From JADLEX01 sp964586775 (lineage in GTDB: Bacteria; Lernaellota; Lernaellaia; JACKCT01): a stretch of DNA of 64,000 bases. The DNA is taken from positions 1 to 64,000 of the forward strand of contig CAZPJD010000184.1 of the NCBI GenBank assembly GCA_964586775.1, in the 5' to 3' direction. Below are positions 18,618 through 28,743 of this stretch, piece after piece. The stretch's first letter is position 1. Every line of letters begins with the position of its first letter. Position numbers and translations under genes: made by a program. The notes under the pieces are model-generated. The model made no database searches, was not told where the DNA came from, and was given only the letters and a program-made list of their open reading frames with translations.

Positions 18618-19778
18618 ATGCGCCGTTTCGGCCGCGCGATCGTCGCCGTCCTCGTCGTTCTTCCGATCGTGTTCTCGCGGTCTGGCCTCGCGGATGAATT
18701 CGCGAGCCGCCTCGCCATCTTTGCCGACAGCGAAAACAACTACGTCCTGACCGGCGCGACGCAATACCGCACGCCGCTGGCCGAGCGCTTCAATCTCGGC
18801 ACTCGGTTGCTGGTGGATGGCGTTTCGGGCGCGTCGACGAAGGCGGGCGACGACGTCGAGGACGCGTATCTCGGTGGGTACTCCAACCGCAAGCGCGGGA
18901 AGTACGAATTCTCGCAGCCCAACTGGCTTCGCCAGCGATACGAGCTGTCGGGCTTCGGCGACGCGCGGCACGGCGAGTGGGAGGAATCGGGCGGGTACAT
19001 CTATTCGTACGAAAGCGTGTACGAAAGCCACACCGCGTGGGCTTCCGTGCGTCGTCACCTGTGGCAACGCAATTCCGCCGTGTCGGCGACCTACTTTCGC
19101 AACTTCGACACGTTGAACGCCGAAGACGAAGCGCGCGCACGCGAACTCGATCTGCCGGGACGCAAGGACGTCGACGGCGGCGCGCTCACTTGGCAGCAGG
19201 TGCTGGGGCGTCGCTCGATCGGTCTCGTTTCCGCGGCGGGACGCGTGGAGCGCGGCGTGCTGGAAAGCCCCGAGCGCGATGTGCTGGTGTGGAGCGACCC
19301 CGGCGTGCTCGAGATCGCGCCCGAGCGCCTGCCCGACGCGCGCCGGCGAGGTGCGGTGGCCGCTCGTGTGGCGCGGCTGGTGGGGACCGATGCGAGCGTT
19401 CACGCGGGCGTGCAGTACGACTTCGACGACTGGGGGCTCGTCGCGCCGTCGGCGCGCGTCATGGCGTTTCGCCGGTTCGGGTCGGGCACGATTCTTCGCG
19501 CGCGGCTGCGTGCCTACACGCAGAACGAATCGCGGTGGTATAGCCCCATCGCCCACGCCGACCGCGACCACTCCTACACGGCGAATGCGCAGATGCAGGG
19601 CTTCACGTCGTGGCTCGGGGGTCTGCGCTGGACGTGGAACTCGGGCGACCTGCCCGGCGCGATCACGGCCGTCAGCGGCGGGCTCGACGTGGATCTATAC
19701 TACCAGACGCCGCGCAACGAGATGGAACAGGGTTACTTCGCGCCTATCGTCGGCGCGAACGTCCTATTCCTGTGGTGA
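18618..19778 (+). CDS. DUF3570-type exported protein
   Basis: A 386-residue exported protein with a signal peptide ending near GLA-DEF (about residue 26). The body alternates polar and aromatic residues like an outer-membrane barrel (TGATQYRTPLAERF, GVQYDFDDWGL, YTANAQMQGFTSW) and ends with a strand closing in Leu-Trp. It matches the DUF3570 pattern, and its DUF4266 partner is immediately upstream with no spacer. The last 15 bases overlap the 3' end of truB on the other strand, so the two transcripts converge and overlap. Role unknown. The pairing suggests that the small lipoprotein and the barrel act as one unit in the outer membrane (inference). Confidence 0.78.
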   Translation: MRRFGRAIVAVLVVLPIVFSRSGLADEFASRLAIFADSENNYVLTGATQYRTPLAERFNLGTRLLVDGVSGASTKAGDDVEDAYLGGYSNRKRGKYEFSQPNWLRQRYELSGFGDARHGEWEESGGYIYSYESVYESHTAWASVRRHLWQRNSAVSATYFRNFDTLNAEDEARARELDLPGRKDVDGGALTWQQVLGRRSIGLVSAAGRVERGVLESPERDVLVWSDPGVLEIAPERLPDARRRGAVAARVARLVGTDASVHAGVQYDFDDWGLVAPSARVMAFRRFGSGTILRARLRAYTQNESRWYSPIAHADRDHSYTANAQMQGFTSWLGGLRWTWNSGDLPGAITAVSGGLDVDLYYQTPRNEMEQGYFAPIVGANVLFLW

Positions 19779-20714
19779 GCCCGTCTCGCGGCGATACTCC
19801 ACCGCGTCCACGAACACGCGCTTCGTCTTCCACGCGCCCTTGTCGAAACGCGGCGTCGCCACGGCGATCATTTGGCCGCGCTCGTCGACGCACCGCCAGA
19901 GATCACCCTCGCCCCCGGGCGGCAGACGATCGAGCGGCAGCAACCGACCGTTGATGAGATCCCACGTGTCGGTCGGGTCCAGTGTCAGAATCGGCAGGTG
20001 CGGCAGCGCGTCGTCGAACGCGATGCCGAGCTCGGTGGCGACCCTTGCCGCGTCGCCCGACGCGATTGCGCGCGCCTCGAAGTCGTCAAGCGAAATTGCG
20101 CGGTCGAGCGCAAACGGCCCCGACGACAGACGACGAAGCGACGTGAGATGCCCGAGCCCACCGAGCGCAATCGCCATGTCGTGCGCAAGAGTTCGCACAT
20201 ACGTACCCTTGGAGCACCGCACGAAAAAGGACCAACCGTCATCGTGATTGTCCGCAAGGCGCAGTTCGTGCACGACGACCGGCACGGGAGCGCGTTCGAT
20301 CTCGGTGCCCTTGCGCGCGAGTTTGTGCAGCGGACGGCCGTCGACTTTCTTCGCCGAAAACATCGGCGGAACCTGATCGATGGAGCCGGTGAAACGCGCC
20401 ATCGCCGCCGCGATCGCGGCCTCATCCGGAACCGGAGCCGTGCTCGTTTCGATCATCCGGCCTTCACCGTCCTGCGTGTCGGTCGCCGCTCCCCAACGAA
20501 GTCGCGCCGTGTAGGATTTCTCGTCGAGAACCAGGAACTGCGAGAGCAACGTGGCATGACCGACCAAAACCACCAGCACGCCGGAGGCGAAGGGGTCCAG
20601 CGTTCCCGCGTGGCCCACGCGCTTGTCGTTCAGCACGCGGCGAATCCGACGCACCACGTCGTGGCTGCCGGGGCCGGGCGCTTTGTCGATGACGATGAGA
20701 CCGGAAAAACTCAC
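19764..20714 (-). CDS. truB: tRNA pseudouridine(55) synthase
   Basis: TruB makes pseudouridine at position 55 in the T-loop of nearly all tRNAs. The 316-residue product begins SGLIVIDKAPGPGSHD and has the catalytic motif GHAGTLDPFASG with the nucleophilic Asp at residue 40, then RWGAATDTQD and the SKGTYVRTLAHD segment. GTG 20714 overlaps the stop of nrnA as GTGA, so translation is coupled. A longer frame upstream belongs to an out-of-frame reading of nrnA. It is the last gene of the rimP operon; rpsO and pnp, which often follow truB, are not here. Confidence 0.95.
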   Translation of the reverse strand: MSFSGLIVIDKAPGPGSHDVVRRIRRVLNDKRVGHAGTLDPFASGVLVVLVGHATLLSQFLVLDEKSYTARLRWGAATDTQDGEGRMIETSTAPVPDEAAIAAAMARFTGSIDQVPPMFSAKKVDGRPLHKLARKGTEIERAPVPVVVHELRLADNHDDGWSFFVRCSKGTYVRTLAHDMAIALGGLGHLTSLRRLSSGPFALDRAISLDDFEARAIASGDAARVATELGIAFDDALPHLPILTLDPTDTWDLINGRLLPLDRLPPGGEGDLWRCVDERGQMIAVATPRFDKGAWKTKRVFVDAVEYRRETGSPQE

Positions 20715-21691
20715 GCGGATTCGAGCTGCTCGCGCAGCGCCGCGACGAGCCGGTCGCGGATTACGCCGAGCTCGCCGTCGGTGGTGAATCCCGCGGCGCG
20801 CCGGTGTCCGCCGCCGCCGAATTGGGACGTGACCACGGTGGCGTCGATGCGCTCGGTGGTGCGGATCGAGCCCTTGATCCGCGTCTTCCCGTCGGCACCC
20901 GCGACCTCGCGCACCACGTACGCGCCCTCGACGCCGATGATCGAGCGCGGGATATCGACGAGCCCCTCGAAGGCGTCCTGCGCCGCGCCCGCGCGTTTTG
21001 TCATCTCGCTCGTGACGGTCACGCCCGCGATAAGGCCGTCGTTTTCGATCGCGAGCGACGTGAGCGCCTCGGCCATCAGGCGGATCGCCTCGGGCCGCTG
21101 CTCGATGTACAGGTGCCGCGCGACGAGGGCGGGGTCCGCGCCCGCGGCGACCATTTCGCCGCAGATGCGATAGGCGTCGGGCGAGGAGTTGGCGTTGTGA
21201 AAAGCCCGTGTATCCGAAAACACGCCGGTGTATAGGCAGATCGCCGTATCGGCGTCGAAGACGAAATCCGCCGCGCGCAGAATGCGGTACACCATCTCCG
21301 AGGTGGAGCTCGCCGACTCGTCCACGAAGTTCCACTGTCCGAACAACGGATTGCTCGCGTGATGGTCGATGTTCACGACGCGCGGTGCGTTCTGGATCGT
21401 CTCGAGAATCTTTCCGACTCGATGAAAATCGCCGCAGTCGAGCACGAGGATCGCATCGGCGTCTTCATGCCCCGGCCATTCGCGGCGTAGGTCGCCGACG
21501 CCGGGCAGGTAACGGAGGAAGTGCGGCGCCGTATCGTGTCCGTACGCGACGCACTCCTTGCCCAGGCGTCGCAGCGCGTGCGCGAGGCCGAGCACCGCGC
21601 CGATGGCGTCGCCGTCGGGGTTCGCATGCGAAAGCGCGATGAAGCGGCAACCGCGAAGCAGCAGGTCCGCGATGTCGGAGGCGCTATTCAT
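20711..21691 (-). CDS. nrnA: DHH/DHHA1 phosphoesterase, NrnA-like nanoRNase/pAp phosphatase
   Basis: A 326-residue DHH-family enzyme. Metal-binding motifs are SHANPDGDAIG (residues 21-31), LDCGDFHRVG, and NIDHHASN, and the C-terminal DHHA1 domain has GGGGHRRAAG, the substrate-binding glycine loop. NrnA proteins degrade 2-5-nt RNAs and dephosphorylate 3'-phosphoadenosine 5'-phosphate. A gene of this family between rbfA and truB is common in many bacteria, which supports the call. ATG 21691 lies inside the end of rbfA (8-base overlap). No truncation is visible. Confidence 0.92.
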   Translation of the reverse strand: MNSASDIADLLLRGCRFIALSHANPDGDAIGAVLGLAHALRRLGKECVAYGHDTAPHFLRYLPGVGDLRREWPGHEDADAILVLDCGDFHRVGKILETIQNAPRVVNIDHHASNPLFGQWNFVDESASSTSEMVYRILRAADFVFDADTAICLYTGVFSDTRAFHNANSSPDAYRICGEMVAAGADPALVARHLYIEQRPEAIRLMAEALTSLAIENDGLIAGVTVTSEMTKRAGAAQDAFEGLVDIPRSIIGVEGAYVVREVAGADGKTRIKGSIRTTERIDATVVTSQFGGGGHRRAAGFTTDGELGVIRDRLVAALREQLESA

Positions 21692-22121
21692 CTTCGCTTC
21701 CCTCGTCTTCGGCCACGGGGTCGTCATCGATATCCGGCGGGTTGAGCTCCCGTTCGGTGCGGATGCGCCGAAAGATCTCTTCCATCTTCTGCGCGTTGTC
21801 GAGCGACGTGTCGTGCGTGAAACGCAGTTCCGGCGTGAACTGGAGCCGCACGGCCTCGCCGACGTCATGGCGCAACCGGCCCATGGCGGCGTGAAAGCCT
21901 TTCATGGCGTCGGCCACTTTTTCGTCACTGCCCATCAGGCTGAACCACACCTTCGCGACGCGATTGTCGGGCGACATCTCGACCTGCGTGATCGTCACGT
22001 CCTGAAGGCGGGGGTCGGACAGGTCGGTGCGCAGCGATTGCGCGACCGTGCGCATGACCGCCTCGGAGACGCGGTCGCGCCGAGCGAAGCCGCTGTATTT
22101 TCGGACTTGTCGGCGCGCCAT
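21684..22121 (-). CDS. rbfA: Ribosome-binding factor A
   Basis: A 145-residue 30S maturation factor. It opens with RRDRVSEAVMRTVAQSLRTDLSDPRL and contains the type II KH-like fold segment (ITQVEMSPDNRVAKVWF) followed by RLQFTPELRFTHDTSLDNAQKMEEIF, all typical of RbfA. The acidic tail (PPDIDDDPVAEDEGSEDE) goes beyond the core and is common in longer homologues. It overlaps nrnA and starts one base after the ylxP stop, in line with an operon. Confidence 0.95.
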   Translation of the reverse strand: MARRQVRKYSGFARRDRVSEAVMRTVAQSLRTDLSDPRLQDVTITQVEMSPDNRVAKVWFSLMGSDEKVADAMKGFHAAMGRLRHDVGEAVRLQFTPELRFTHDTSLDNAQKMEEIFRRIRTERELNPPDIDDDPVAEDEGSEDE

Positions 22122-22122
22122 C

Positions 22123-22422
22123 TCACTCGTCCCCGTCGGCGGTGAAGACGTCGATCGACGAATCGGCGACCTCGGCGAGCTGCAGGCCCTCGACGTAATC
22201 GAACACCTTGTCCATCACCGAATTCATCACACGTCCGTCGTTGCCCACCGCCACGAAGGCGAGCTTCGCCCGGCCGATCGCGTCATGATCGGCGACCTCG
22301 GCCACGGCGATGTGAAAGGTCTCGCGGGTGCGCTCCAGAATCCGCTTGACGACGCCGCGTTTGTCCTTCAGCGACTGCGTGTGATGCAGACGAAAAACGA
22401 CGGTGAGCGCCCCGATGACCAT
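22123..22422 (-). CDS. ylxP: DUF503 (YlxP-like) protein
   Basis: A 99-residue protein of the DUF503 family with the hallmark SLKDKRGVVKRIL and the C-terminal helix-strand DKVFDYVEGLQLAEV. In many bacteria it lies between infB and rbfA, exactly its place here. Its fold resembles ferredoxin-like RNA-binding proteins and a role in ribosome assembly is often proposed, but no activity is established. Confidence 0.9.
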   Translation of the reverse strand: MVIGALTVVFRLHHTQSLKDKRGVVKRILERTRETFHIAVAEVADHDAIGRAKLAFVAVGNDGRVMNSVMDKVFDYVEGLQLAEVADSSIDVFTADGDE

Positions 22423-22438
22423 GGCCGGGCGCGGCGGC

Positions 22439-25018
22439 TCACGAACTCGCGGCGGACGCGGGCATGAGCTTCGCGGCGACCTCTTCGATGACGAAGCACT
22501 CGAGGATGTCGCCGAGCTTCACATCGTTGAAGTTCTCGACCTGAATGCCGCATTCGAAGCCGGACGCGACCTCGCGGGCGTCGTCCTTGAATCGTTTGAG
22601 CGACGACATCTTGCCGCTGTACACCTCGACGCTGTCGCGCAGGACGCGGATTTTCGCCGAGCGCTGGATCTTCCCGTCCACCACGTAGCAACCCGCGATC
22701 GTGCCGATCTTGGAGATGCTGAAGGTCTGGCGCACCTCGGCGCGGCCCAGGTAGACCTCGTTCTTGATCGGCGAGAGGAGCCCTTCGAGCCCCGCCGTCA
22801 CCTCGTCGAGCAGTTCGTAGATGATGTTGAAGATCTTGATCTGCACGCCCTCGCGCTCGGCGAGGTCCCGGACCTCGGGGGTCGGGCGGACGTTGAAGCC
22901 GATGACGACCGCCTGCGAAGCGACGGCGAAGTTGACGTCGGTCTCGGTGATGCCGCCGACGCCGGAATGCACGACGGTGACCTTGACCTGCGGCGTCGAC
23001 AGTTTGCGGAGCGCTTCGGTGACGGCCTCGACCGAGCCCTGCACGTCGGCCTTGAGGATGATCTTGAGTTCCTTGATCGCCTCGCCACCCGTCTGTTCGA
23101 GCAGGCTTTCGAGACTGACGCGCGCCATGCGCCGCGTCTGAAGCTCGCGCTGCTTGGTCGCCATCATCTCGGCGACCTGCTTGGCTTTTTTCTCGCTCTC
23201 GGCGACGAAGAAGCGATCACCCGCCGCCGGCACGCCGCCCAGACCCACGACCTCGACCGGGTCCGCCGGACCGGCCACGTCGATGCGGCGGCCCTTGTCG
23301 TCGTGCATGAAACGCACGCGACCGTAAACGTTGCCCGCGACGACCGGATCGCCGACCTTCAGCGTGCCTTCCTGCACGAGGATGGTGGAGACCGCGCCGC
23401 GGCCCTTTTCGAGACGTGCCTCGAGGACAAACCCGCGCGCGGTTTTGTCGGCGTTGGCCTTGAGGTCCATGATGTCGGCCTGCAGCAGAATCTTTTCGAG
23501 CAGGTCGTCGAGGTTCTCCCGGTGCTTGGCAGAGATGAGCGCGAACTGCGTCTCGCCGCCCCACGACTCCTGCACGAGCCCGTGCTCGGCGAGGTCGCTG
23601 TAGAGGCGTTCGAGGTTTTTGTCGGGCTTGTCGATCTTGTTGACCGCCACGACGATGGGCGCCTTGGCGTCCTTGGCGTGGTTGATCGCCTCGACGGTCT
23701 GCGGCTTCACACCGTCGTCGGCCGCCACCACGAGCACCACGATGTCGGTGACGTGGGCGCCGCGCGCGCGCATCGACGTAAACGACTCGTGGCCCGGCGT
23801 GTCGAGGAAGGTGATGTCGCGGTCTCGCAGCCGCACCTTGTAAGCGCCGATGGCCTGCGTGATACCGCCCGCTTCGCCGCCCGCGACGTCGGTTTCGCGC
23901 AGCGCGTCGAGCAGCGTGGTCTTGCCGTGGTCGACGTGTCCCATGACCGTAACGACCGGGTGGCGAAACGCGAGCACCTCTTCGGTTTCCTGCTCGGTCG
24001 CCCCGAAGAAGTCCTCGACCTCGACCGCCGTGTTCTCGATCTCGTAACCGTATTCGGATGCGATGATCGTTGCCGAATCGACGTCCAAGAGCTGATTGAT
24101 GGTGCACATCTGGCCCATCTCGAACAGCTTGCGAATCAGCTCGCCGCCCTTGAGGCCCATGCGCTGCGCGAGTTCGCCGACCAGAATCGCGCCTTCGATG
24201 CGGATCTTGCGTTTGATCGCCTTGGGCGTCGTGATCTCGGTCGCTTTGAAGTCGCGCTTCTTCTTGCGATGCCGCTCGGCCCGCATTTCCTGCTGGACCT
24301 GCTCCTTGGAGCGACGGCGGTCGTTGTAGTCGCGCTGATTGATCTCGACGACACGGCGTCCGGTCTTCTTGGCGGCTTCGCCCTCGGCGGCGGTCTCGCC
24401 GGGTTTCTTGGCCTTGGCGTCGGGTGCGGCGGCGACCGGCGGCGGCGCCACGGGACGCGAAATGACGCGGGCGGGCGCGGGGGTCACGCCGCGAAGCGAA
24501 ACGCGGCGGTTCGGACGTTGGACCCGAGCGTTGTCCTCATCGACCGCATCGTCGGGCGCGACGTCGGACTCGTGTTCCTGGGCGCTCGCATGTTCGGGAG
24601 GCGTCGGCTGCCCGACGGCTTCGGCCTGAACCGGTTGCGCGTCGTCTTCGAGTACGACCTCCAAAACCGCTGCATCGGCCACGTGGAGCTCGGGCTCGGC
24701 CGGTGTCACCACCGGGGCGTCGGCGCGCGCGACCTCGAAGCCGGTCGTCTCGTCGGAGTCTTTCGCCGGCTCTTCCGCCGCGCCCCGGGACGGCGAACGA
24801 CGACGGATCACCGTGGTGCCGACGCGGCGCTCTTCATAGTTCTGGCCGCGATCACGATCCTCGATCTTGAGCAGATCGCGCACGCGGGGGATGTACTTCA
24901 GGTCGATCGTCGCCTGAACGTCGTCCGCGTAGATCCCCAGTTCCCGCAGCTTGGGCAGCAGAAAATACGGATCCAGATTCAGTTTTTTCGCGGCCTCGGC
25001 GACCGAAATCTTACTCAT
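22439..25018 (-). CDS. infB: Translation initiation factor IF-2
   Basis: An 859-residue GTPase that places initiator tRNA on the 30S subunit. N-terminal IF2_N domain: SVAEAAKKLNLDPYFLLPKL. A long Pro/Ala/Glu linker (about 60-270) leads to the G domain near residue 357 with GHVDHGKTTLLDAL (G1), DTPGHESF (G3) and NKIDKPDK (G4). In the G2/switch I segment the usual ITQHIGA reads ITQAIGA, an unusual His-to-Ala change. The C-terminal domains II-IV are complete. ATG 25018 overlaps the ylxR stop by eight bases; a TTG five codons earlier is less likely. Confidence 0.96.
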   Translation of the reverse strand: MSKISVAEAAKKLNLDPYFLLPKLRELGIYADDVQATIDLKYIPRVRDLLKIEDRDRGQNYEERRVGTTVIRRRSPSRGAAEEPAKDSDETTGFEVARADAPVVTPAEPELHVADAAVLEVVLEDDAQPVQAEAVGQPTPPEHASAQEHESDVAPDDAVDEDNARVQRPNRRVSLRGVTPAPARVISRPVAPPPVAAAPDAKAKKPGETAAEGEAAKKTGRRVVEINQRDYNDRRRSKEQVQQEMRAERHRKKKRDFKATEITTPKAIKRKIRIEGAILVGELAQRMGLKGGELIRKLFEMGQMCTINQLLDVDSATIIASEYGYEIENTAVEVEDFFGATEQETEEVLAFRHPVVTVMGHVDHGKTTLLDALRETDVAGGEAGGITQAIGAYKVRLRDRDITFLDTPGHESFTSMRARGAHVTDIVVLVVAADDGVKPQTVEAINHAKDAKAPIVVAVNKIDKPDKNLERLYSDLAEHGLVQESWGGETQFALISAKHRENLDDLLEKILLQADIMDLKANADKTARGFVLEARLEKGRGAVSTILVQEGTLKVGDPVVAGNVYGRVRFMHDDKGRRIDVAGPADPVEVVGLGGVPAAGDRFFVAESEKKAKQVAEMMATKQRELQTRRMARVSLESLLEQTGGEAIKELKIILKADVQGSVEAVTEALRKLSTPQVKVTVVHSGVGGITETDVNFAVASQAVVIGFNVRPTPEVRDLAEREGVQIKIFNIIYELLDEVTAGLEGLLSPIKNEVYLGRAEVRQTFSISKIGTIAGCYVVDGKIQRSAKIRVLRDSVEVYSGKMSSLKRFKDDAREVASGFECGIQVENFNDVKLGDILECFVIEEVAAKLMPASAASS

Positions 25019-25328
25019 GCAACGCTTCTCCACACCCCGGGGCGCGCTCAGCGAGCACCCGCTCCAGTCGCGGCCTCAAATCATCGACGTTTGGGGCGAT
25101 CGACCGGGCGCGTAGTGTCCTCGCAAACGAACCCTTTTTCAAGGCCCTCTCGAAGCACGGCATCGAGGGGCAGACGTATGCGCCGCGGCCGGCGGCGCGC
25201 TGCGTTTCGTCGATTTCCAACCGGTCTTCCGACGATCGGAAGAACCGGATCAGGTCCCGTTTCGGCGCGCGCTTGCGGCACGCGCAACAACTGCGGATCG
25301 GCACGTGAACCACGGCGCGCGCGCCCAT
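25011..25328 (-). CDS. ylxR: YlxR (DUF448) RNA-binding protein
   Basis: A 105-residue YlxR-family protein with RSCCACRKRAPKRDLIRFF, GRGAYVCPSMPCFERALKKG and FARTLR. The Cys-rich N-terminus may bind a metal ion. YlxR is a nucleoid- or RNA-binding factor reported to affect RNase P in Bacillus-type bacteria; here I rely on family and position between nusA and infB. ATG start is 16 bases after the nusA stop, and its end overlaps infB. Confidence 0.9.
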   Translation of the reverse strand: MGARAVVHVPIRSCCACRKRAPKRDLIRFFRSSEDRLEIDETQRAAGRGAYVCPSMPCFERALKKGSFARTLRARSIAPNVDDLRPRLERVLAERAPGCGEALHE

Positions 25329-25344
25329 CCGCGTGATCTCCCGC

Positions 25345-26907
<1,563 letters not shown>

Positions 26908-26935
26908 GGCCTTTCTCCTTCGGGACCTTGTCGTT

Positions 26936-27406
26936 CTATCGATCGAACTCGTAGATCATGTTCGCCCGATCCACGTCCCGCGCATCGATCTCCCAGTCCC
27001 GGTCTTCCATGTGGATGACCCACGTCTCTCCCCGAACATCCGTCAAACGTCCGGTGAAACCCTTGCGTCCCTCGACCGCCGCCCGCGTTTTCACCCGCAC
27101 GAGCTTGCCGATCATCTTCTTCGCATCTTCCGAGTGCCGGATCGGCCGATCGATCCCCGGGCTCGACACCTCGAGGCGGTAGCGTCCCCGGATCGGGTCC
27201 TCGACATCCAGCAGCGCCGCCAGCTCACGACTCACGCCCGCGCAGTCCTCGACGTTGATGCCGACCTCGTCGTCGATGAAAACGCGCAGGATCGACGTAC
27301 CCCGTCCCGGAACATACTCGACGTCGAACAGCTCGATCCCGCGATCGCGGCACACCGCTTCGGCAAGCTGCCGGATTTTCCCCACAATTCCCGTGTCGCT
27401 GGTCAT
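26936..27406 (-). CDS. rimP: Ribosome maturation factor RimP
   Basis: A 156-residue 30S maturation factor with the signature GIELFDVEYVPGRGTSILRV, NVEDCAGVSREL, and YRLEVSSPGIDRPIR. It is the first gene of the minus-strand operon running rimP, nusA, ylxR, infB, ylxP, rbfA, nrnA, truB. The region GGCGAAGGCGG upstream of ATG 27406 can serve as a ribosome-binding site. A strong hairpin with a T-tract lies about 20 bases ahead of the start. Confidence 0.94.
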   Translation of the reverse strand: MTSDTGIVGKIRQLAEAVCRDRGIELFDVEYVPGRGTSILRVFIDDEVGINVEDCAGVSRELAALLDVEDPIRGRYRLEVSSPGIDRPIRHSEDAKKMIGKLVRVKTRAAVEGRKGFTGRLTDVRGETWVIHMEDRDWEIDARDVDRANMIYEFDR

Positions 27407-27426
27407 CTGCCGCCGCCTTCGCCAAC

Positions 27427-27456
27427 AAAAAAGCGGGATCCCCGAAGGGGGCCCGC
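27427..27456 (-). terminator. Hairpin plus T6 in the rimP leader (terminator or attenuator)
   Basis: On the minus strand GCGGG pairs with CCCGC around an inner GGGG/CCCC stem and a short TTC loop, followed by six T. It lies about 20 bases before the rimP start codon. No minus-strand gene lies upstream within 1.3 kb, so it is more likely a leader attenuator for the nusA operon than the end of another transcript. Confidence 0.65.
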
Positions 27457-27621
27457 CTTGGAAGCGAACCGGATTTGCGGCGTATTCCTACCACAGCGTC
27501 CGGGCGAAAGCAACCGCGAATTTCGACCGATTTCGGGGCTTGGGGACGGGCAAACCGCCTTGCATTTCGGGCGGGTTCGCGCGCCTTTCTCGCCAACCGA
27601 ACCCGCGCTAGAGTGGTACGC

Positions 27622-27720
27622 GGAAGTGGATCGGCCGCTGGTGCGCCGCCCGGCCTTCAAAGCCGCGTGGGGGGCGTTGAACGCGTCCCCGGTGGGTTCG
27701 ATTCCCACCCACTTCCGCCA
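27622..27720 (+). tRNA. selC: tRNA-Sec (anticodon TCA)
   Basis: A 99-base tRNA with an eight-base-pair acceptor stem (GGAAGTGG/CCACTTCC), discriminator G and encoded CCA. The anticodon loop CTTCAAA carries TCA at 27657-27659, which reads UGA. A long variable arm (GTGGGGGGCGTTGAACGCGT region) and the T arm GTGGG-TTCGATT-CCCAC follow. These are diagnostic of bacterial selenocysteine tRNA and match the general layout of E. coli selC. selA, selB and selD are not in the window. A weak -10-like TAGAGT lies eight bases upstream (27609-27614). Confidence 0.95.
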
Positions 27721-27746
27721 ATCTTTTCCGCGACGGAGTTGCGTGC

Positions 27747-28532
27747 GTGGCCGGCTCGACGTCAAGGTTTCCTGTGGGATTTGTCGCGCACGGCGCGCCG
27801 CTGCTCGCGCTCGATCCGGTGAAGGGCGCGCCGCTTCGTGCGTGGGGAGAGCGAATGCCGCGACCGCGCGCGATCCTGGCGATTTCGGCGCACTGGGAGG
27901 ACGCGCCGGTCACGATTGGCGCCGCGGACCCCGCACCCCTCGTTTACGACTTCTACGGATTCCCCGAGAAGCTCTATCACGTCGAGTACCCCGCGCCCGC
28001 CGCGCCGGAGCTGGCCCGGCGCGTGAGTTCGATCCTGGGCGACCAACACGTCCGGCACGATTCCCGCGGGCTCGATCACGGTGTGTGGACGCCGCTCCTT
28101 CACCTGATTCCCGATGCGTCCGTGCCCGTCGTGCAGGTCTCGATGCCGCGCACGATGTCCGGCGCGGACCTGTTCGATCTCGGGCAGCGCATTGCGCCGC
28201 TTCGCGACGAGGGCGTGTGGATCCTCGCGAGCGGCAATCTGGTGCACAATCTCGGCCGTCTCGACTGGAGCGAGACGCAGCCCCCACCTACTTGGGCCGC
28301 CCAGTTCGACGCGTGGGTCGCCGAGACGCTCATGAAGCACGACTGGGACGCTCTGATGAATTACAAGCAGGCGTCGCCCGCGCTCGCCCTCGCCCACCCG
28401 ACCGCCGAACACCTGCGCCCGATCCTCGTCGCCGCGGGCGCGGCATCGGACGAGCCCGTCACGTTTCCGCTCGAAGGATGGGAGTACGGCTCGCTGTCAC
28501 GCCGGTGCGTGCATTTCGGCTCGTTCGTTTAG
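27747..28532 (+). CDS. ygiD: LigB-family extradiol dioxygenase, YgiD-like
   Basis: A 261-residue class III extradiol dioxygenase like E. coli YgiD, which opens the ring of 4,5-DOPA-type catechols. Metal-ligand and active-site histidines are recognisable in FVAHGAP (residue 15), AISAHWE (47), DHGVWTPL (about 111) and SGNLVHNL (about 165). The family uses one Zn or Fe. GTG 27747 follows GGAG by eight bases. It starts 26 bases after selC and may be read from the same promoter. Natural substrate is unknown. Confidence 0.86.
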   Translation: MAGSTSRFPVGFVAHGAPLLALDPVKGAPLRAWGERMPRPRAILAISAHWEDAPVTIGAADPAPLVYDFYGFPEKLYHVEYPAPAAPELARRVSSILGDQHVRHDSRGLDHGVWTPLLHLIPDASVPVVQVSMPRTMSGADLFDLGQRIAPLRDEGVWILASGNLVHNLGRLDWSETQPPPTWAAQFDAWVAETLMKHDWDALMNYKQASPALALAHPTAEHLRPILVAAGAASDEPVTFPLEGWEYGSLSRRCVHFGSFV

Positions 28533-28645
28533 AGGTTCGATGAAATCAAGACACGCGCGGACGCGTGTCGCTTGGTCGGGACGGCCTCCTCCCGGCCGGA
28601 CGTCCACCAACAAGACCGCGCCCATGCTGGACGCACCAAAGCGGG

Positions 28646-28735
28646 CCCCGAAGGTTCGCACCTTCGGGGTGGTGGGGCGGCTTCTGGCAGGGAGCGTTGG
28701 TGGCAACGCCCTTTATGGGTTGGGCATTAACCCAT
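28646..28735. repeat. Three successive hairpins between convergent genes
   Basis: Three perfect or near-perfect inverted repeats in 90 bases: CCCCGAAGG/CCTTCGGGG (28646-28669, 9 bp, 6-base loop), GCGTTG/CAACGC (28694-28709), and ATGGGTT/AACCCAT (28715-28735). The second is followed by CCCTTT on the plus strand. They sit between the converging ygiD and 28744 genes and probably act as a two-way terminator region, although no strong T-tract is present. Confidence 0.5.
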
Positions 28736-28743
28736 TGGAGGCA

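Noticed and set aside
22403..25336. 977-residue open frame opposite infB
   Set aside because: Antisense frame with repetitive Asp/Leu/Arg/His composition; infB motifs on the other strand are decisive.
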